From the NCBI GenBank assembly GCA_028696365.1, contig JAQVHG010000133.1, positions 1-6,297 on the forward strand: DNA of 6,297 nt. Reading direction: 5' to 3'. The position numbers and the translations under genes were made by a program. Below, piece after piece: positions 1-5,385 of the stretch. The DNA is from Methanofollis sp. (GTDB lineage Archaea; Halobacteriota; Methanomicrobia; Methanomicrobiales; Methanofollaceae). The notes under the pieces are model-generated. The model had not been told where the DNA came from and did no database searches. It saw only the letters and a list, made by a program, of their open reading frames with translations. Within the stretch, counting starts at the first letter, position 1, and each line of letters starts with the position of its first letter.

Positions 1-107
1 AGGATCTCCACACAATCAGACTCTTCATTTTTGCCTGACATGAGCGGGAATTCTGTCTGTTCTCTGTTGTGGTCCTCAGGAATCTCATACAACCTTGGTG
101 GATTGGT
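1..107 (-). other. Left edge; possible 5' start of a minus-strand gene
   Basis: This stretch precedes the first repeat element. On the minus strand one frame stays open from the repeat to the window edge and reads with an acidic, protein-like composition (LYEIPEDHNREQTEFPL, then MSGKNEESDCVEI). An ATG at 41-39 could open a gene leaving the window to the left. I see no clear Shine-Dalgarno site or TATA box for it, and only about 13 codons are visible, so no product can be named. It may equally be chance. Confidence 0.2.
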
Positions 108-249
108 TTTTTTAGGGCTTCTGTAGAACCCCTCCCCTCTTGTGTGGGTGAGAGGTGTGTCCCCCGCCTCCTACCGCCCCTTGGCCGCGGGGGGCGTCGG
201 CCCCCGCCAGAGAGATTCATCCAGAGGATTTCTACAGAGCCTGTTTTAG
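108..249. mobile_element. MITE copy A with imperfect 8-bp target duplication
   Basis: The element proper is 116-241 (126 bp). Its left end GGCTTCTGTAGAACCC and its right end GGATTTCTACAGAGCC are inverted repeats of each other, differing by one inserted base and a few substitutions. It is flanked by TTTTTTAG (108-115) and TGTTTTAG (242-249), matching at 7 of 8 positions, as expected for an aged target-site duplication. The interior is very GC-rich and can fold (CGCCCC and GGGGCG around TTGGCCGC). No ORF in it resembles a transposase, so it is non-autonomous. The same ends recur in copies C and D and partly in segment B. It lies immediately upstream of the VOC gene's promoter candidate. Confidence 0.8.
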
Positions 250-261
250 AGGTAATTTTCA

Positions 262-277
262 GACCGGTCAATATATG
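262..277 (+). promoter_or_regulatory. Archaeal-type promoter candidate with palindromic GACCGGTC
   Basis: A TATA-like stretch (ATATAT, 271-276) is preceded directly by the perfect 8-bp palindrome GACCGGTC (262-269). With the usual archaeal spacing of about 25 bases from TATA box to transcript start, transcription would begin near 298-303. This coincides with the ATG at 303 and suggests a leaderless or nearly leaderless message. The palindrome could be a BRE-adjacent operator or chance. It lies about 20 bases inside from the end of MITE copy A. Confidence 0.4.
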
Positions 278-302
278 CATGTCGAAGAATATGGAAAAAA
301 TT

Positions 303-788
303 ATGGTGGTCGCATTCAGGAACACTGTACTCTTTGTCAGAGACATGGAGCGTGCGAAGGAATTCTATATTGATGTCTTGGGACAGGAGGTGAGCCTGGA
401 CCTGGGGGTGAATGTTGGGTTTGTCGGAGGGCTCGCCCTCTGGGAACGTGGATACGTGAACGACCTCCTCTTTGAGGGGAAGATGCCGGGAGACGAGGGG
501 GTGCCCAGGATGGAGGTCTACTTCGAGACGACCGCGATGAAGGAGGTGGCCCGCCGGGCCGAGGAGGCCGGGGTCAGGTTCCTCCACCCTCTCACTGCGC
601 AACCCTGGGCGCAACTGGCGGTGCGGTTCTATGACCCTGACGGTCACCTGGTCGAGGTGGCCGAACCGATGGATGCAGTGGTCCTCCGCCTCGCCGATAA
701 AGGGCTCTCTGCGGACGAGATCGCAGAGCGGACCATGCTCCCCATGCCGGTGGTCGAGGCATTCCTCCGAGGAGAGTGCTGTGACTGA
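303..788 (+). CDS. VOC (glyoxalase/bleomycin resistance) fold protein
   Basis: A predicted soluble 161-residue protein of the vicinal oxygen chelate superfamily. It opens with the first beta strand and helix (AFRNTVLFVRDMERAKEFY, residues 4-22) and ends the fold with the family's usual closing strand, VRFYDPDGHLVEVAEP. VOC proteins bind a metal for isomerase, dioxygenase or resistance reactions. Here the first-strand ligand position appears to be Asn and only the late Glu of LVEVAE is a clear ligand candidate, so the substrate cannot be named and metal binding is uncertain. A tail of about 35 residues (DKGLSADEIAERTMLPMPVVEAFLRGE) looks like a small helix-turn-helix. I chose the ATG at 303 because it is closest to the fold and fits the TATA spacing; in-frame ATGs at 279 and 291 are alternatives, and none has a good ribosome site. 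The 3' end overlaps the next gene by 8 bases. Confidence 0.85.
   Translation: MVVAFRNTVLFVRDMERAKEFYIDVLGQEVSLDLGVNVGFVGGLALWERGYVNDLLFEGKMPGDEGVPRMEVYFETTAMKEVARRAEEAGVRFLHPLTAQPWAQLAVRFYDPDGHLVEVAEPMDAVVLRLADKGLSADEIAERTMLPMPVVEAFLRGECCD
769..774 (+). promoter_or_regulatory. Shine-Dalgarno site for the GTG-started downstream gene
   Basis: GAGGAG lies 6 bases before the GTG at 781 and inside the last codons of the VOC gene. It decides the start of the downstream gene, whose frame is also open further upstream without good sequence, and it implies translational coupling of the pair. Confidence 0.7.
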
Positions 789-1296
789 GGTGCGGTGTAG
801 GGAGGTGCAGCACCCCCATCCTCTGATCAGGATGGTCATCCTCGGGATCGCCGCGCTGACCTGGTGGGGCGCGGTGCAACAACTTTTTCTGGGTGTGCTA
901 TTCGGAACCAATCCTGCTCCTGATAGGATGGTCGTCCTCATATTCGTCGTTTGTGGCCTGCTCTTCCCCCTCTTTTTCGTCGTCATGACCCTCACAGTCG
1001 AGGTACGGGATGAAGGGATCTATTATCGGCTCTTCCCTCTTCACCTTGGGTTTCGGGCGATCCCCTGGGAGGAGATCACTCGTCTGGAAGCCTGCACCTA
1101 CCATCCCCTGACAGAGTTTGGAGGGTGGGGGATGATCAGGTGGGGCGGTCCGAAGCGAAGGGCCTACTCCACCGGTGGGAACCGTGGGGTGCGGGTGTAC
1201 TGCAGGGACGGGAGGATGGTTCTCCTTTGGGGCCGGGATCTGGAGGTGCTTGTTGCTGTGGCGCGGGCCGAAATCGGGATGAGAGACGATACGTGA
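781..1296 (+). CDS. Small membrane protein, DUF6141-like
   Basis: A 171-residue protein started by GTG. Two hydrophobic segments (about residues 15-37 and 49-71) should form a helical hairpin in the membrane. They are followed by a soluble domain beginning VEVRDEGIYYRLFPLHLGFRAIPWEEI. The order of two helices, then EVRDEGIY, then I.WEEI, then a GGWG..RWGG.....Y...GNRGV block (residues about 114-137) resembles DUF6141 and other bacterial-PH-like membrane proteins. I recall this resemblance and could not check it. Function is unknown. The start is supported by GAGGAG six bases upstream, and the gene overlaps the VOC stop by 8 bases, so the two are very likely one operon. No convincing poly-T terminator follows. 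Confidence 0.75.
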   Translation: MTEVRCREVQHPHPLIRMVILGIAALTWWGAVQQLFLGVLFGTNPAPDRMVVLIFVVCGLLFPLFFVVMTLTVEVRDEGIYYRLFPLHLGFRAIPWEEITRLEACTYHPLTEFGGWGMIRWGGPKRRAYSTGGNRGVRVYCRDGRMVLLWGRDLEVLVAVARAEIGMRDDT

Positions 1297-1400
1297 AAGG
1301 GCCTAAAAGTGTGGTCTCGTCCTTTGTTCGGAAACGTTGCGTCCCCTCCCCGCGATGAGGGTTGGTGAGGAAAGGTGGAGCAAAGAATGTTCTTCATCTA

Positions 1401-1636
1401 GGTCTATGGAAATCCTCATCGATTCCTAGTATGAGCGTGACTGGACCACCCTCCCACATTTTTTGCCGGGGGCTCTGTCCCCTGCCGGATCCCCTGGATG
1501 AATATAGGGCTTAGAAAGCACATCCGACGTTTATGGGGGGGATTGTCTGGTTCTCGATCCTATAAGGGGTAGGGGGACCGGGGTCGCCAGCCATCCTCCA
1601 GCCACCGAGAACCATCCAGAGGATTTCTACAATGCC
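1401..1636. mobile_element. Degenerate MITE-like segment B
   Basis: The right end GGATTTCTACAATGCC (1621-1636) is nearly identical to the right end of copies A and D, and the ten bases before it (CATCCAGA-type) match copy A. The best partner on the left is GGTCTATGGAAATCC (1401-1415), which aligns to the consensus end with several changes. A rival left end is GGGCTTAGAAAGC near 1508. The flanks (TTCATCTA and GAAAAACC) do not form a direct repeat, so the boundaries are uncertain; this may be a solo right end or a rearranged copy. Confidence 0.4.
1465..1482 (+). repeat. GC-rich palindromic repeat, inverted copy of 1956-1973
   Basis: GCCGGGGGCTCTGTCCCC matches the reverse complement of 1956-1973 at 17 of 18 positions. 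Each copy can fold into a short GGGG/CCCC hairpin. This resembles REP-type intergenic repeats of GC-rich genomes. Confidence 0.55.
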
Positions 1637-1843
1637 GAAAAACCACCGTCTGGCAAAAAAATTGCAGATACTGCCTGGAATGTGTCCATCACAATCACCG
1701 GAAGCGAAGCAGAGGAAATCAGCTCACGCGAGATCCTGATGAACCCAAGGAATACGTTACGAGCATATCCCAAAACTCTCTTGGGGTGAAGCTCTCCTCG
1801 AACTGAAGTGCTTCCTTCCTGAAATTCTCAACGCTCTCCTCCA

Positions 1844-1867
1844 CCGGGGGGCGTGGCCGCCCCCCGG
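1844..1867. repeat. Perfect 10-bp stem palindrome, same core as MITE D
   Basis: CCGGGGGGCG (1844-1853) and CGCCCCCCGG (1858-1867) form a perfect 10-bp stem with the loop TGGC. The core GGGGGGCGTGGCCGCCCCC differs at only one base from the core of MITE D near 5430-5448, so the hairpin belongs to the same repeat family although no MITE ends are obvious around it. Confidence 0.6.
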
Positions 1868-1955
1868 ATCCCTCGCAGATGAAGATTGCATCCCGTCTAC
1901 ATGGTCTTTTCTCTGCCTTCCCATCCCCATCGTCATCCTTGGGGCCTGGGGGTCT

Positions 1956-1973
1956 GGGGGCAGAGCCCCCGGC
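1956..1973 (-). repeat. GC-rich palindromic repeat, inverted copy of 1465-1482
   Basis: GGGGGCAGAGCCCCCGGC can fold as GGGGGC / GCCCCC with the loop AGA. It is the opposite-strand partner of 1465-1482 with one mismatch. Confidence 0.55.
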
Positions 1974-2291
1974 GGGGACGAGGGGGAAGGGGACGAATGC
2001 ATGGTTGTGCGATGAAAAAACTGGGATCTCTTCATTGTCATCCATCGCTATCAATCGGTGAGGAGGAGGGCCGGAGAGTTTTGGGACGACCTCTACAGCA
2101 ATGTTCTAGATGTGAGATGATCGTCGCAAAAATGCTTTCAGATCGAGTTCATCTTTGTCCGACTGAATTCGGGGGCATCTTGGGATGTTACCTCTGAGAT
2201 TGCAGCCCCAATTTCAGAATTTTGATTACTGTGTTTTGATCTTGGTTCGTTCCCGGCCCAGAATGCAGGAGAGCAGTCACGGAGAAATGGT

Positions 2292-2558
2292 AATTTTATG
2301 GCTGTGTGGAAACCCTCTGGATAGTTATCTCTGCGGGGGACTTGCCGCCTCCCACAACCCCCCGCGCAGAGGATTAGGGTGGGGGCGGCAAATCTCTCTT
2401 CAAGTCCATCGATTGTGCCTTCCCCGCCCAGTCGTGACCCTGGGGGTTCGGTGGCTGCTGCGACCGGAGGGAGCTTGAGAATATTTTCAATTTTTGATAG
2501 TGCCTCCGGCGCGTTCGATGTGGGGAGGCGGTGAGGGTTTCTACAGAGATGATATTAT
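2292..2558. mobile_element. MITE copy C, inserted at the stop codon of the ATPase gene
   Basis: The element is 2300-2550 (251 bp). The left end GGCTGTGTGGAAACCCTC and the reverse complement of the right end, ATCTCTGTAGAAACCCTC, agree over most positions. The flanks AATTTTAT (2292-2299) and GATATTAT (2551-2558) match at 6 of 8, consistent with a decayed 8-bp target duplication. The left half aligns with MITE D, including a core that reads GCGGGGGACTTGCCGCC here. It can form alternative strong hairpins: TTGCCGCC (2342-2349) with GGCGGCAA (2384-2391), or CTCTGCGGGGG (2329-2339) with the complementary arm at 2358-2371. No transposase is encoded. Confidence 0.75.
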
Positions 2559-2580
2559 CTCTGACCTATCTGAGATAATA
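2553..2580 (-). terminator. Perfect 9-bp stem-loop at the end of the ATPase gene
   Basis: TATTATCTC (2553-2561) and GAGATAATA (2572-2580) form a perfect 9-bp inverted repeat around a 10-base loop. The structure includes the last codons and the TAA stop (2557-2555) of the minus-strand ATPase gene. No long T-run follows on the minus strand, so it may protect the 3' end or be a binding site rather than a terminator. Confidence 0.4.
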
Positions 2581-3325
2581 CCCTGCATATCCCTCTGACG
2601 CCAGCCATAAATGCCGTTTCCTCTCTGAGAAGGGGGGTGACGGTTGGCCAGACCTGGTGCACCCCTTCGTCGTATGAGAGATAGGTGATTGTGGTAAAGA
2701 GGTGACAGGGGCCGACGGCCCGGCCTACTTCCTCCAGGTCGGTCTCACCGCAGACCTGGTTTACCACGAGATGTATGTCGCCGATCCCGAGGGCGCGGGC
2801 GAAGGTGGCAGCACGGAGTGCGACAGAAAGAGCGCTCTGGGAAGGGTCGGCAACCACAAGCGCCCTGGAAAATCCCTCTTTCACCGCTCGTGCAAGGTGC
2901 TCCACGCCAGCGAGTGTGTCGAGGAGGACTACTCCTTGATTGATGCGGATAAATTCATGGATCGCCCCTTCAAACCCGGGATGCCCAATCTCCTCGACAT
3001 CTCCTGTCATGCAGAGGTTGAGGTGTTCGGCGATCCGGATCACATGACTTTCCAGAGTGCCTGAGATCGTGGGGCCGAGGTGCAGAAGTGTATCGGTGCT
3101 GGCTGTATGCTGCTCTTCCACCGCATTCTCATACTGCTGTCGTGCCAGTGGGAGCCCTAGAGACGCGGCAAGCCCCTGCTCGGGGTCGGCGTCCACTGCA
3201 AGCACCTCTATGCCTTGCATGGCAAAGAGATGGGCAAGGAGGGCGACAAGGACGGTCCGGCCTGTCCCTGCCCTGCCAGTGACGATGAGCCTGAACCCCT
3301 TCTCCTCACTGGTGAGACCCTGCAT
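2555..3325 (-). CDS. MinD/CooC-like ATPase with arginine-substituted P-loop
   Basis: A 256-residue cytoplasmic protein with the layout of SIMIBI-class MinD/CooC ATPases. The P-loop is at residues 17-24, VLAVDADPEQ at 41-50, LLDTLAGVEHLARA at 134-147 (compare D.EAG.EH in CooC), VVADPSQSAL at 157-166 and VVNQV at 187-191. CooC ATPases insert nickel into carbon monoxide dehydrogenase/acetyl-CoA synthase. Here the deviant Walker A motif reads GRAGTGRT: both conserved lysines (R18 and R23) are arginine. The Glu of D.EAG is Leu, and the CxC metal-binding motif of true CooC is absent. The protein may bind nucleotide without hydrolysing it, or be decaying. The length is normal and no stop interrupts it. 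I chose the ATG at 3325; the frame is open about 38 codons further upstream but has no ATG, GTG or TTG there. The ribosome site is weak (AGGT). No CODH genes are adjacent. Confidence 0.8.
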   Translation of the reverse strand: MQGLTSEEKGFRLIVTGRAGTGRTVLVALLAHLFAMQGIEVLAVDADPEQGLAASLGLPLARQQYENAVEEQHTASTDTLLHLGPTISGTLESHVIRIAEHLNLCMTGDVEEIGHPGFEGAIHEFIRINQGVVLLDTLAGVEHLARAVKEGFSRALVVADPSQSALSVALRAATFARALGIGDIHLVVNQVCGETDLEEVGRAVGPCHLFTTITYLSYDEGVHQVWPTVTPLLREETAFMAGVRGICRVLSQIGQR

Positions 3326-3362
3326 GGCATCATCTACCTGGCTGGTCCTCCCTCTCTCCTGT

Positions 3363-3545
3363 TCATACGCTCCGCTCCAAGGTACATGTCTTTGGCTCAG
3401 CAGATTTCTCTCGAATGGTATGCGTTTCCCCCGCCATGCCTAGATTGTGAGGAGTTGATATTATATTGATGGGCCATACCCGCATGCCCCACAGATCCAG
3501 GATCAACTGGCGGTAAGAGTCTTCGGATGTATCCCCATATTCCAT
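3363..3545 (-). CDS. Doubtful small ORF upstream of the ATPase gene
   Basis: The minus-strand ATG at 3545 is preceded closely by AGGAAGGGG, a good Shine-Dalgarno-like match, and opens a 60-codon frame starting MEYGDTSEDSYRQLILDLWG. It ends 37 bases before the ATPase start. I recognise no family. Its first 30 residues look more protein-like than the rest. An internal ATG at 3437 falls where a transcript from the TATA-like box at 3459-3468 should begin, giving a possible 24-residue leader peptide in the same frame. It could be a small partner, a leader peptide, or nothing. Confidence 0.3.
   Translation of the reverse strand: MEYGDTSEDSYRQLILDLWGMRVWPINIISTPHNLGMAGETHTIREKSAEPKTCTLERSV
3459..3468 (-). 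promoter_or_regulatory. TATA-like box upstream of the ATPase gene
   Basis: On the minus strand CAATATAATA sits in an AT-rich patch. The usual spacing puts a transcript start near 3438, about 113 bases before the ATPase start codon and next to the ATG at 3437. This fits separate transcription of the ATPase gene rather than read-through from the nuclease gene. Confidence 0.35.
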
Positions 3546-3694
3546 TTCCCCTTCCTGAATACTGGGTATTTCATACCTCTTCTCAGCAATAACTCTTGGG
3601 GCAGTATTGGTGTTTGGAGTACGTAGGTGAGGGAACATGGCAGAATTGTTGAGAAATCACTGGCAACTCTCTAGAGTGATGCCTCTCCTCTTTT

Positions 3695-3706
3695 TAGAGC
3701 GCTCTA
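3695..3706. repeat. 12-bp perfect palindrome downstream of the nuclease gene
   Basis: TAGAGCGCTCTA is fully self-complementary, lies 24 bases past the nuclease stop and is preceded by TTTTT on the plus strand. On the minus strand it is followed by A residues, so it is not a typical terminator for the nuclease. It could be a protein-binding site. Confidence 0.35.
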
Positions 3707-3729
3707 TGTCGTCCCTCAAATATTGGTTG

Positions 3730-4725
3730 TCATATCTGTGCCAGGTCGATGATCGTACGGGAGACCTGCTTTGTCAGGATCTCGTGATCTATAAAGAGCG
3801 AAAGGAGTTGCTCCCCGTTGATCAAGGCGACTGGAAGTTGATCTTGCCTCTCCGCTTCTGCGATAGCACCCCTGCTAAAGTCACTGGAGGTGATAAATAC
3901 CCCTAGTTCATTTTTTCTCAGGGCACACCGAAGTTTTTGAATCTCTGGAGAACGTACTTCTTTTTTTGTCCAATGCTTTACCTGCATTGCAATCTGCGTC
4001 CTCATCACATCTTCCACCACAAGGGTTCCTCGTATATCGATCACACTATCGGGGGAGGGGTGAGTGATGAGTACATTTTCAAAACCAAGAGCAGGGAGGA
4101 GATTATACCCAATTAATTTTTTAAATGCCACTGCATCCAGGTCTGCGATCTGTGTCTTCAGTTCTTTCCTGACCCCCTGATTGTGATCTTCAATCATCCG
4201 GGTCAGAGAATTGACATGCCATCGCCGCAGTCCGATCATCCCGTCACCGTACATCTCAAACCCGGCCACAAATCCATGTGCCTTCTCTCTCCTTATTTCC
4301 TGGAGGATCGCAGAGTACATCGCCCGCCCTGGCTCAAGTGTTTCGTTCTGGATCAGATTGAGGCACTCAGCCATATCGGCGATATCCATATAGTGCATCG
4401 GTTTATTCTTGCCATAATGTTCCAGTACATATTCTGCGGCCTTGACACGGGTGAGTGGGTGCGTTTGATCCCTGGAATTGTCCTGGTTCTCTTTCAAATT
4501 GAAAAAGCCGTAGTATTCACTACTCTTGTCATCGATACGATAAAATTGAGATTCGTCGCCAAATTTGGCAATATCGTCGTATAATATATTATACACTATC
4601 TTTGCAGGGTTTCTACTTTTTGTTTCCCAGATCTCTAGATCTAGCATCTGCTTGGCAATCTCCTGACAATTTCTGGGAGCGCCAGCACGATGAAGAACCT
4701 CATAGGCAGCATCCAGTGTCTTCAT
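3730..4725 (-). CDS. Mrr-type restriction endonuclease with two HARE-HTH-like domains
   Basis: A 331-residue protein. Residues 1-75 (TLDAAYEVLHRAGAPRNCQE, then AKIVYNILYDDI and FYRID) match the HARE-HTH winged helix, and residues 91-168 look like a second copy ending GMIGLRRW. Residues about 198-315 form an Mrr_cat-like PD-(D/E)XK nuclease: FKKLIGYNLLPALGF, then D230 in VIDIRG, the Q248-x-K250 motif in MQVKHW, SPEIQKLRCAL and GVFITSSDFS. Mrr enzymes cut DNA carrying modified bases; HARE-HTH domains occur in modification-linked nucleases and chromatin proteins. The helix Glu usual before the fold (FE.L) is Lys here. The DNA is visibly more AT-rich than the flanking genes, suggesting acquisition. 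The ATG at 4725 has GGGGAG six bases upstream. No methyltransferase is adjacent, consistent with a stand-alone type IV enzyme. Target specificity cannot be read from sequence. Confidence 0.87.
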   Translation of the reverse strand: MKTLDAAYEVLHRAGAPRNCQEIAKQMLDLEIWETKSRNPAKIVYNILYDDIAKFGDESQFYRIDDKSSEYYGFFNLKENQDNSRDQTHPLTRVKAAEYVLEHYGKNKPMHYMDIADMAECLNLIQNETLEPGRAMYSAILQEIRREKAHGFVAGFEMYGDGMIGLRRWHVNSLTRMIEDHNQGVRKELKTQIADLDAVAFKKLIGYNLLPALGFENVLITHPSPDSVIDIRGTLVVEDVMRTQIAMQVKHWTKKEVRSPEIQKLRCALRKNELGVFITSSDFSRGAIAEAERQDQLPVALINGEQLLSLFIDHEILTKQVSRTIIDLAQI

Positions 4726-4733
4726 TAATAACT

Positions 4734-4771
4734 CCCCTCCCCTGGGTAAGGGGCATTTTTTGATGGAGGGG
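4734..4771 (-). promoter_or_regulatory. Hairpin that could mask the nuclease ribosome site
   Basis: In the minus-strand message the G-rich Shine-Dalgarno region (complement of CCCCTCC, 4734-4740) can pair perfectly with the complement of GGAGGGG (4765-4771), a 7-bp GC stem. An alternative 5-bp stem pairs 4739-4743 with 4749-4753. Either would occlude or compete for the ribosome site just upstream of the start codon. This is seen as sequence complementarity; regulation is inferred. Confidence 0.4.
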
Positions 4772-5013
4772 CGTCAGGAGAGTTGGATATTCTGACTTTG
4801 CAAAGACAAGAGACTTTAGAGGCTCTCGAAGTGGGGAATGTTCTTCCTCTCGGCCAGAACAATCTGGAAGAAAAATATGCGAGTCGTGCAACTATTCCTG
4901 TAGAACCAGCAAACTCTGTCTGAGTTATCATAGGGATCGTTCTTGAGTGTACTGCTCGTATGGTCATGTGATCATGGTCAGTTGGATACAATGAAGGGAA
5001 TATGCGTATTTTT

Positions 5014-5027
5014 TATTTATAACTTTT
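5014..5027 (-). promoter_or_regulatory. Strong TATA/BRE-like promoter, minus strand
   Basis: The minus strand reads AAAAGTTATAAATA, a good match to an archaeal BRE plus TATA box, within a very AT-rich tract. The expected transcript start is near 4990, which would give the nuclease message a leader of about 265 bases, or a leaderless TTG start at 4991. Confidence 0.5.
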
Positions 5028-5385
5028 CATTATTTTTCAGCCTTTTTTAATCATATTTTATCATTTTATATTTATTTGAAAGTTTGATTGTTTATTAGGG
5101 CGTAAAAATTTGATTTATTAATCTGTGGGTTAAAAGGGAAAAAGAATCCTTTGAAATCTCTGTCTTGAGGGATAAGAGATTTTAAAAGATTGAGTAATAA
5201 CTTTGTAATATTCCTTCCCTCTTCTTGGTGTGACCGTGATGCAACTGCTTTCTTCCTCCATACATTGTTGTGTAAGGGGGCTCTCTCGAAGATCTTTGAT
5301 CTTGAGATGCGGCAGAATGGAACATAAGAACACAGGATACCAAAGATATCCTGGGATGGGGAATCTTTGATCTATACGGATTGAA

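Larger units (their letters stand above)
1768..2086. repeat. 13-bp inverted repeat bounding a 319-bp GC-rich segment
   Basis: TCCCAAAACTCTC at 1768-1780 is the exact reverse complement of GAGAGTTTTGGGA at 2074-2086. Read outward, both arms encode an EFWD.L-like string, which hints at duplicated coding debris. The segment between contains two GC-rich hairpins. A match of this length could arise by chance in a window this size, so this is tentative. Confidence 0.3.
1297..2291. other. Gene-free stretch with palindromes and possible coding debris
   Basis: About 1 kb with no ORF I accept. It contains the degenerate segment B (1401-1636), three GC-rich palindromic repeats (1465-1482, 1844-1867, 1956-1973) and a 13-bp inverted repeat (1768-1780 and 2074-2086). 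Right after segment B, one plus frame from 1634 to 1789 reads with a protein-like character (WNVSITITGSEAEEISS) but has no proper start; it may be a gene remnant. Minus-strand open frames at 1719-2054 and 1757-2041 are rich in Pro, Gly and Arg and follow the GC-rich repeats, so I treat them as spurious. Confidence 0.6.
4726..5385. other. Gene-poor leader and AT-rich tract upstream of the nuclease
   Basis: Positions 4726-4990 would be a long leader for the nuclease. One minus frame is open from a TTG at 4991 to a TAA at 4725 that overlaps the nuclease ATG by one base, but its product (about 88 residues, rich in Arg, Ser and Pro) looks non-natural. Positions 5000-5130 are strikingly AT-rich. 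Positions 5130-5385 contain only short inverted repeats (AAGATC/GATCTT at 5289-5303; AGGATA/TATCCT at 5334-5352) and a minus open frame of 67 codons (5333-5130) with no recognisable features. I accept no gene here. Confidence 0.55.

Noticed and set aside
246..995. Long minus-strand open frame opposite the VOC gene
   Set aside because: It is antisense to a recognisable VOC fold, has His/Arg/Pro-rich composition and spans two plus-strand genes, so it is a codon-bias shadow.
1719..2061. Overlapping open frames on both strands in the gap
   Set aside because: Their products are dominated by Pro/Gly/Arg strings coming from GC-rich hairpins, with no family resemblance and no ribosome sites.
2185..2478. 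97-codon plus frame running into MITE C
   Set aside because: It crosses the element's left end and hairpin core, has no recognisable motif, and is likely chance.
2702..3443. Plus-strand frames opposite the ATPase gene
   Set aside because: The minus strand encodes a clear MinD/CooC-like protein; the plus frames are Ser/Cys/Arg-rich without motifs.
4608..4620. GGGTTTCTACTTT resembling a right end
   Set aside because: It lies inside the nuclease coding sequence, with no partner end and only a partial match.
3730..4725. Type I or III restriction-modification locus
   Set aside because: There is no methyltransferase, specificity or helicase gene in the window; the protein fits a stand-alone Mrr-like enzyme better.
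4890..4910. CTGTAGAACC resembling a left end of the element family
   Set aside because: No matching inverted end or direct repeat is found at a suitable distance; a 10-base match alone is weak.
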